Origin: Xanthobacteraceae bacterium
GTDB taxonomy: Bacteria > Pseudomonadota > Alphaproteobacteria > Rhizobiales > Xanthobacteraceae
DNA length: 11,646 nucleotides
Direction: 5' to 3'
NCBI GenBank assembly: GCA_030037185.1
Contig: JASHRR010000287.1
Span: 1-11,646, forward strand
Position numbers and translations under genes: made by a program. Under the pieces are notes generated by a model. That model was given only the letters and a program-made list of their open reading frames with translations. It was not told the origin of the DNA and ran no database searches. Numbering within the stretch: the stretch's first letter is position 1; each line of letters opens with the position of its first letter. Positions 7,059 to 11,646 of this stretch are shown one piece after another.

Positions 7059-8093
7059 ATGCGAATAGCTTATAGACCCTTCCGGCCGCTCCGACCTTTC
7101 ACATACGCACTTCTTTTTTGCTTTGTGTCTGCTGCCGCGCCAGCCCACGCCGAATCCATTAAGTTTCTCCTCGCCTGGACCTATGAACCTCCCACCTCGG
7201 CGTGGACGCTCGCCCAGACGAGTGGCTGCTTCAAGCGCAATAGGCTTGAGGTTACGATTGACGGTGGCCGCGGTTCTGGCGATACCTTGGCGAAAGTGGC
7301 GGCCGGCGCCTATGACATCGGGATATCCGATTTTTCGGCGCTCGTTGCGTTTAATGCGCAATATCCCCAGCAGCGCATGATCGCTTCCATGATCATGAAT
7401 GACCGAGCGCCGATGTCGATTGCAGCGCTCAAAACTTCGGGCATTACAACGCCTAAGGATATCGCAAAGAAGCGCGTGGCTGATAATGTCGGCGAGGCGA
7501 GTCGCGTGATGTTTCCGGCTTTCGCCAAGGTAAATGGCATCGATTCCAACGCGATCATCTGGATCAATGTAGCTCCTAATCTTCGAGAAGCCAGTTTGGT
7601 GCGAGGCCAGGCAGATGCACTTGCCGGCAACTTCCTCACGATTTGGATCGGACTTCGCCGCTTGGGACTCAAGGACGCCGACTTCAATCTCCTGCCTTAT
7701 GCTGACTGGGGTGTCGACTTGATGGGAAACTCGGTGGTAACAAAACCGACCTGGGCCGCGACGCACGCCGACATGTTGAAAAGATTCTTGGCTTGCGGTG
7801 TCGATGCGATCAGAACCTCGATATCCAACCCTGCGCTAGCGGTCGACTCACTCAAACCCTACAACGCTCTGGTAGAGCGTGACGAGGGCATCACCGAACT
7901 CGAAATGGCCAATCGGCTAACCAGCATGACCGAATACGTAAGGCAGAACGGAATTGCTGGCGTCGATCTTGCTCGCGTCGACAAGGCGACGGCCGTCATT
8001 TCCGAAGCCCTCGGGATCGCCAAGCCAAACGCCCGCGATGTGTGGACCGACGCCTATTTGCCTCCGGAACGGGATCGGATGGTAAAGCCGTAG
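7059..8093 (+). CDS. ABC transporter substrate-binding protein, NitT/TauT (NMT1/SsuA-like) family (344 aa)
   Basis: A periplasmic binding protein that would capture the importer's ligand. The N-terminus is a clear signal peptide: basic residues 2-12, hydrophobic core about 14-27, and AHA-type cleavage after Ala31. The mature start KFLLAWTYEPP, the SGCFKRNRLEVTIDGG block, and the GDTLAKVAAGAYDIGISDF block match the NMT1/ThiY/SsuA fold, in which ligands are typically sulfonates, nitrate, pyrimidine precursors or aromatic acids. Length is usual. The ATG at 7059 follows GAGGA by 6 bp. It is the first gene of a three-gene operon, 39 bp ahead of the ATPase. It carries no lipobox, so it should be soluble. 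Ligand identity is not deducible. Confidence 0.93.
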   Translation: MRIAYRPFRPLRPFTYALLFCFVSAAAPAHAESIKFLLAWTYEPPTSAWTLAQTSGCFKRNRLEVTIDGGRGSGDTLAKVAAGAYDIGISDFSALVAFNAQYPQQRMIASMIMNDRAPMSIAALKTSGITTPKDIAKKRVADNVGEASRVMFPAFAKVNGIDSNAIIWINVAPNLREASLVRGQADALAGNFLTIWIGLRRLGLKDADFNLLPYADWGVDLMGNSVVTKPTWAATHADMLKRFLACGVDAIRTSISNPALAVDSLKPYNALVERDEGITELEMANRLTSMTEYVRQNGIAGVDLARVDKATAVISEALGIAKPNARDVWTDAYLPPERDRMVKP

Positions 8094-8132
8094 GTTGACG
8101 CGTTTGTGTAAAGTCGCGAGGAATCCAAAATC

Positions 8133-8984
8133 ATGGCCATGACGGAGACCGCGTCCGCGGCAGCGTCATCGCGGCCCGAAATGCCTGGTGCTTCGCCGAC
8201 TCCGTACGTTGATCTTCGGAATGTGTGCCTCACATATGGTGAAGGCATTAGCCAAATATCCGCGGTCCAGGACTTAAACCTCCAAGTGAAACGCGGCGAG
8301 TTTGTTGCCATCGTCGGACCTTCCGGCTGCGGCAAATCGACCCTGATGAAGCTGGTGACCGGTCTGCTTGCGCCGACGTCCGGCTTCGTATCCGTTGCTG
8401 GGCTGAAGGTTCAGCGGCCAATCAAAGATGTCGGTATGGCGTTTCAGAACGCTACCCTCATGCCGTGGCGGACCACGTTGCGCAATGTGATGCTTCCGCT
8501 AGAGGTGGTCGAGCCGCACAAATCGCGTTTACGACGAGCGCGTGCTGAGTATGAGTCCCGCGCCGCGCGTCTCTTGCAGTCGGTCGGTCTTCAGGGTTTT
8601 GGCGACAAGCACCCATGGGAACTGTCCGGCGGGATGCAGCAACGGGCCAATCTCTGTCGCGCGCTCATTCACGAACCTCACCTTTTGATGATGGACGAAC
8701 CTTTCGCTGCCCTCGATGCCTTTACGCGCGAGGAGCTGTGGTTCGTCATGCAAGATTTGTGGTTGCAGCGCCAGTTTACGGCGATCCTGGTTACGCACGA
8801 CCTGCGTGAAGCCGTTTATCTTGCGGACACCGTTCATGTCATGAGTCAGCGACCGGGCAGGTTTATCTTGCGTCGCGCGATTGATCTACCGCGTCCGCGC
8901 ACCCTCGCGACAACGTTTGAGCCCTACTTCGTCGCCATCGTCAAAGAACTCCACGAAATGATCGGCAGTGCGAGGACCTCGTGA
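8133..8984 (+). CDS. ABC transporter ATP-binding protein, NitT/TauT family (283 aa)
   Basis: The ATPase subunit of the importer (SsuB/TauB-like), working at the inner face of the cytoplasmic membrane. All motifs are intact: Walker A GPSGCGKST (62-70), Q-loop Gln105 in AFQNATLMPW, signature LSGGMQQR (164-171), Walker B LLMMDEP (184-190) with catalytic Glu189, D-loop ALDA, and H-loop His222 in VTHDLREA. The C-terminal region is short, as in this subfamily, with no regulatory domain. The ATG at 8133 has an AGGA site; a second ATG two codons later is possible. The first ~25 residues are a non-conserved Ala/Ser/Pro-rich tail before the domain begins. The stop overlaps the permease start by 4 bp, implying translational coupling. 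Confidence 0.96.
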   Translation: MAMTETASAAASSRPEMPGASPTPYVDLRNVCLTYGEGISQISAVQDLNLQVKRGEFVAIVGPSGCGKSTLMKLVTGLLAPTSGFVSVAGLKVQRPIKDVGMAFQNATLMPWRTTLRNVMLPLEVVEPHKSRLRRARAEYESRAARLLQSVGLQGFGDKHPWELSGGMQQRANLCRALIHEPHLLMMDEPFAALDAFTREELWFVMQDLWLQRQFTAILVTHDLREAVYLADTVHVMSQRPGRFILRRAIDLPRPRTLATTFEPYFVAIVKELHEMIGSARTS

Positions 8985-9751
8985 CGCGCTTGAACCATAG
9001 GGTCCTTCGTCTGGCATTGCCATGGCTGCTTACGCTCGCCTTTCTCGCAGTCTGGGAACTTTCATGCCGCGCTTTTCACGTCGCCGAGTTCGTCTTGCCG
9101 GCACCGAGCGGGATTGCCGCTGCGATGGTCAAGTATCACGAAGTCATTCTCGACAGCGCCTCGTGGACGCTCCTGACGACGGCGATTGGCTTCGCCCTAG
9201 CTGTGGTCTGCGGTATCGTACTTGGCCTGGCTATCGGAGCCTCAAGCTTCGTTTACAGTGGCCTCTACCCGATTCTGATCGGTTTCAATTCCATTCCCAA
9301 AGTCGCTTTGGTACCGGTCTTTGTTATCTGGTTCGGCATCGGAACCGTGCCTGCGGTTCTAACGGCCTTTGTCATTTCATTTTTTCCGATCGCGGCGAAT
9401 ATGGCGACCGGCATCGCTACGGTTGAACCGGAGATGCAGGATGTTATGCGCTCCCTCGGCGCCAGTAATCGCGAAATTCTCTTCAAAATCGGGATTCCAC
9501 GGTCTCTGCCTTACTTGTTTGCTTCGTTGAAAGTCGCGGTGACGCTGGCATTCGTCGGATCGGTTATTTCAGAAACGATTGCGTCAAATCGCGGCATTGG
9601 CTTTTTGATGCTGGCCGCTTCTTCCCGCTTTCAAGTCGCATTGGTATTTGCGGGTGTCACCGCCGTCGCGCTTATGGGCATCCTCATGTATGCCGCATGC
9701 GCGTTCTTTGAGCAGCGAATGACTCGCTGGGCTTACCGCGCCAAGGCATAG
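8981..9751 (+). CDS. ABC transporter permease, NitT/TauT (SsuC/TauC-like) family (256 aa)
   Basis: The membrane subunit of the importer (binding-protein-dependent transport inner-membrane component). About six hydrophobic segments are visible, near residues 9-26, 63-88, 94-118, 122-142, 184-200 and 218-240. The cytoplasmic EAA loop that contacts the ATPase is at about 150-176 (MRSLGASNREILFKIGIPRS), and FNSIPKVALVPVFVIWFG is the family's conserved TM3 block. It starts with GTG, whose last two bases plus the next base form part of the ATPase stop (GTGA overlap). The length is normal for the family. It converges with the FMN reductase gene on the other strand, and no terminator hairpin is visible between them. 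Confidence 0.95.
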   Translation: MTRLNHRVLRLALPWLLTLAFLAVWELSCRAFHVAEFVLPAPSGIAAAMVKYHEVILDSASWTLLTTAIGFALAVVCGIVLGLAIGASSFVYSGLYPILIGFNSIPKVALVPVFVIWFGIGTVPAVLTAFVISFFPIAANMATGIATVEPEMQDVMRSLGASNREILFKIGIPRSLPYLFASLKVAVTLAFVGSVISETIASNRGIGFLMLAASSRFQVALVFAGVTAVALMGILMYAACAFFEQRMTRWAYRAKA

Positions 9752-10315
9752 CGTAATCAGGAATTCAGCCGCAGTTTGATAGAGCTCATCAAGAAGGGAG
9801 CGGATCAAATCAAGTGAATTTTGCTCCGTGAGCCGGCCATCGTCGTCGAATTTCTTCTTCGCTTCCGTTACGTCAACGTGAGGCGAATTCAAAGCGAACG
9901 CGTTTAGCGCGACACAGATCTGTCGAAGATGGAATTGTCCACGAGCAGTGCCGAGTGGACTGATGGTCGCTCCCATCAAGGCGCATGGCTTGCCGCTGAT
10001 GGGCGGATTGGGCGGTCGTGAAGGCCATTCTAACGCGTTCTTAAGAACTCCGGAAATTGAAAAGTTGTATTCGGGAACCGCAAATAATAACGCATCCGCT
10101 GCCGCAATTCTTTGACGAAAATGAACAACTGTCTCAGGCATAGCGTGCTGCTCTACATCACTGTTATAAAATGGAAGGGGCGCGAGATCGTCAATCTCAA
10201 GCGTCACCGCCGGTGGGAGCAATGCGCTTGCCGCTCTCAGCATGCGCGAATTAAATGATCGCTGACGAAGGCTTCCCGATATTCCAAGAATGTTGACGAT
10301 GGCCGATTGAACCAT
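9584..10315 (-). CDS. NAD(P)H-dependent FMN reductase-like flavoprotein (243 aa as read)
   Basis: A flavodoxin-fold reductase of the NADPH-dependent FMN reductase family (ChrR/YieF/azoreductase-like), which reduces flavin, quinones, chromate or azo compounds with NAD(P)H. The FMN-phosphate loop GISGSLRQRSFN (11-22) and the PEYNFSISGVLKNALEWPSRP block (81-101) are intact, as is the C-terminal AKKKFDDDGRL block (152-162). Family members normally end near residue 180-190. Here residues 189-243 run antisense through the 3' end of the permease gene and do not look like the family, so the true stop may have been lost or shifted; a TGA one frame over lies at 9757-9759. The start ATG (10313-10315) has GAGG 8 bp upstream. 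It lies 27 bp downstream of the decarboxylase-like gene, in one operon. Confidence 0.88.
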   Translation of the reverse strand: MVQSAIVNILGISGSLRQRSFNSRMLRAASALLPPAVTLEIDDLAPLPFYNSDVEQHAMPETVVHFRQRIAAADALLFAVPEYNFSISGVLKNALEWPSRPPNPPISGKPCALMGATISPLGTARGQFHLRQICVALNAFALNSPHVDVTEAKKKFDDDGRLTEQNSLDLIRSLLDELYQTAAEFLITLCLGAVSPASHSLLKERACGIHEDAHKRDGGDTRKYQCDLKAGRSGQHQKANAAI

Positions 10316-10342
10316 GAAAGCAACCTCAAAATCGGTTTATCG

Positions 10343-11335
10343 TCAGACTTTGCTGAGATCGAGCGTCGAGGGGGCAAACAGTGCTTCAATGTGAAGCAGT
10401 TTGGAAATCAACCCTTGCTCCAGTGTATAACGCATGAGAGTCTCAAGGACGTGGCGGTTCGCGTCTATGCCATAGCTCCAGAAGTCATACCCCATTAGCC
10501 GGCGAGCGCGCTCCAGCTCAGCGACCGGCCAGGGCAGAGTAGTGGCGAGATGGCCGATAAGACCAAGGTCTTCGAGCGCGATTTCTTTGGCCTTCGCAAA
10601 GGCCTTGAAGACGCTAACTGGAAGCCACGGGTGCTGCGCGACGAGAGAGCGTCGAATCCCGATCAAATGCATGATCGGAAAGATTTTCGTTCGTTCAAAA
10701 TACGCCGCCTCGACAGGCACATAGTCGGGGAATAGCCGACCCACATTGGGAGTCCCACGCGTGAATACCGAAGGCGCACGGGCAGTCATCATCGCGTCAA
10801 TCTCGCCCTTCGCCAGCATGTCGGACAAGGTCCGATCACGTGGAACTTCCTGCAAGTGGATCTCCGCTGGCAGTTTAATGGGCGTGCGCTCGCCCCGGCC
10901 GGGCTCTTCGATACCGCCGCTACGCCAAGCGATATCTTTTGCGGCGATTCCGTGTTCGTCCTGAAGGATGCCGCGTATCCACACATTGGCGGTCTGTTGA
11001 TATTCCGGCACACCAACGACCTTGCCTTTTAGGTCTTCCGGCCGTCTGATGCCGCGGTCGGTTCGGATATAGATCCCACTGTGCCGAAACACCCGGGATG
11101 TGAAGGCCGGCACGCCGACGTAATGCGCGTCACCGCGTGCTACCGTGAGGGTATGGCTGCTAAGCGACATTTCAGTGATGTCAAACTCGTGATGTTTGAA
11201 GGCTCGGTGGAAGGTTTCCTCCGGTAACAGCGGAACCGCATTGATAACACAACCTTCTATCGGCGCCTGCCCATCGAAAATCGCAAACGTTCTGTCGTAC
11301 AGCCCAACAGCCAAACTGAGCGCTAGCTTTGCCAT
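10343..11335 (-). CDS. 4,5-dihydroxyphthalate decarboxylase-like protein (330 aa)
   Basis: A match to the 4,5-dihydroxyphthalate decarboxylase family (Pht5/PhtD-like), whose founding enzyme converts 4,5-dihydroxyphthalate to protocatechuate. The family shares the type-2 periplasmic-binding-protein fold and many members are annotated as ABC substrate-binding proteins. Conserved blocks visible are FDITEMSLSSHTL (51-63), SRVFRHSGIYI, PEDLKGKVVGVPEYQQTANV, WIRGILQDEHG, GEIDAMMTARAPS, KIFPIMHLIGIRR and DFWSYGIDANRHVLETL near the C-terminus. Length is full and the ORF is intact. There is no signal peptide, which favours a cytoplasmic enzyme over an exported binding protein. The ribosome site is weak, and a short reading frame ends a few bases upstream, so translational coupling to an upstream gene is likely. 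The FMN reductase follows after 27 bp. Confidence 0.88.
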   Translation of the reverse strand: MAKLALSLAVGLYDRTFAIFDGQAPIEGCVINAVPLLPEETFHRAFKHHEFDITEMSLSSHTLTVARGDAHYVGVPAFTSRVFRHSGIYIRTDRGIRRPEDLKGKVVGVPEYQQTANVWIRGILQDEHGIAAKDIAWRSGGIEEPGRGERTPIKLPAEIHLQEVPRDRTLSDMLAKGEIDAMMTARAPSVFTRGTPNVGRLFPDYVPVEAAYFERTKIFPIMHLIGIRRSLVAQHPWLPVSVFKAFAKAKEIALEDLGLIGHLATTLPWPVAELERARRLMGYDFWSYGIDANRHVLETLMRYTLEQGLISKLLHIEALFAPSTLDLSKV

Positions 11336-11338
11336 GAT

Positions 11339-11588
11339 CTACTCACTGAACGATTCCCAATCGCCGCGATGACAGCGCGTTCGATAAAGGATGACGAACT
11401 CCAGAATTGGGGACGCAGGTACGCCGGCAACGGACACCGCCCCCTTCTTCGACGATTCGAGGTCCGGATCCGATTCCGAAGAGCTTTATGTGTCTCCAGT
11501 GCGAAATGGGCCGTTCCGGAATCACCACAAATAGCCCGCGCTGCGGTTGGTCACCGGCTCGTAACCACTCGCGATACGCACGGAGCAT
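11339..11588 (-). pseudogene. Unidentified C-terminal coding region, possibly frameshifted, upstream of decarboxylase-like gene
   Basis: I do not recognise this protein. One frame (11588 to 11343, 81 codons) begins with protein-like sequence (MLRAYREWLRAGDQPQRG, then LFVVIPERPISHW) but becomes Arg/Ser/Cys-rich towards its end. An adjacent frame, open from about 11490, gives a better-looking end (GAVSVAGVPASP, then EFVILYRTR and a TAG at 11339-11341), only 3 bp before the decarboxylase-like ATG. This suggests a gene whose frame shifts at about 11450-11490 and which is co-transcribed with the downstream genes. A TAG just upstream of 11588 in the first frame hints at further disruption or a short gene. 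The remaining bases to 11646 show nothing I can name. Confidence 0.35.
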
Positions 11589-11646
11589 TCTCAGTCGAGC
11601 ATGACTTTGCGTGCCTTGGAGCTATCGCGGCTCCTGGCGCCCTTAG

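Noticed and set aside
6873..7766. 297-codon - strand frame across the importer leader and binding-protein gene
   Set aside because: It lies antisense to a clear signal-peptide-bearing binding protein, is rich in Arg/Cys/Ser and shows no family blocks.
11407..11604. 65-codon + strand frame with Cys-x-x-Cys, as a small zinc-binding protein
   Set aside because: There is no ribosome site and only one complete CxxC. The opposite strand has better coding character and close linkage to the next gene.

Overview
The window reads as accessory chromosome of a GC-rich alphaproteobacterium, most likely Hyphomicrobiales and perhaps Bradyrhizobium-like. This is inferred from codon bias, from the kinds of genes present (a UBP zinc finger beside a thioredoxin-reductase-like flavoprotein, a TrpX-type binding protein remnant, a TauT-type ABC operon, a dihydroxyphthalate-decarboxylase-like protein) and from the mixture of intact catabolic genes with decaying ones. 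No ribosomal, tRNA or CRISPR feature was seen.

Left part (1-2935, + strand). The window opens inside a badly decayed FAD-dependent oxidoreductase. Its conserved blocks are scattered over all three frames. An intact 85-residue UBP-type zinc-finger protein follows, then an intact NmrA-like NAD(P)-binding protein, then a frameshifted C-terminal scrap of a TrpX-type ABC substrate-binding protein.

Middle part (2994-5716, - strand). Read right to left, this holds the frameshifted C-terminal scrap of an IS4-type transposase, two tandem paralogous exported proteins of unknown function, and a small Rieske ferredoxin. Each paralog appears to be broken by one or two single-base indels: the expected C-terminus continues in another frame in both.

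Right part (5927-11646). This part is largely intact. A TauD/TfdA-type 2-oxoglutarate dioxygenase (- strand) diverges from a three-gene NitT/TauT-type ABC importer (+ strand: binding protein, ATPase, permease). The ~316 bp between them contains two face-to-face sigma70-like promoters that share the same ~36 bp, plus a strong hairpin in the importer leader. The importer converges on a second - strand operon encoding a 4,5-dihydroxyphthalate-decarboxylase-like protein and an NAD(P)H-dependent FMN reductase. An unidentified, probably frameshifted reading frame abuts the decarboxylase-like gene on its upstream side.

Taken together, the right half looks like an uptake-and-catabolism locus for an organic acid, either a sulfonate/sulfate ester or an aromatic carboxylate. 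The importer would bring the compound in, the dioxygenase would oxidise it, and the reductase and decarboxylase-like protein would serve a connected step. The substrate cannot be read from the sequence. The left half looks like a graveyard of older insertions and catabolic genes.
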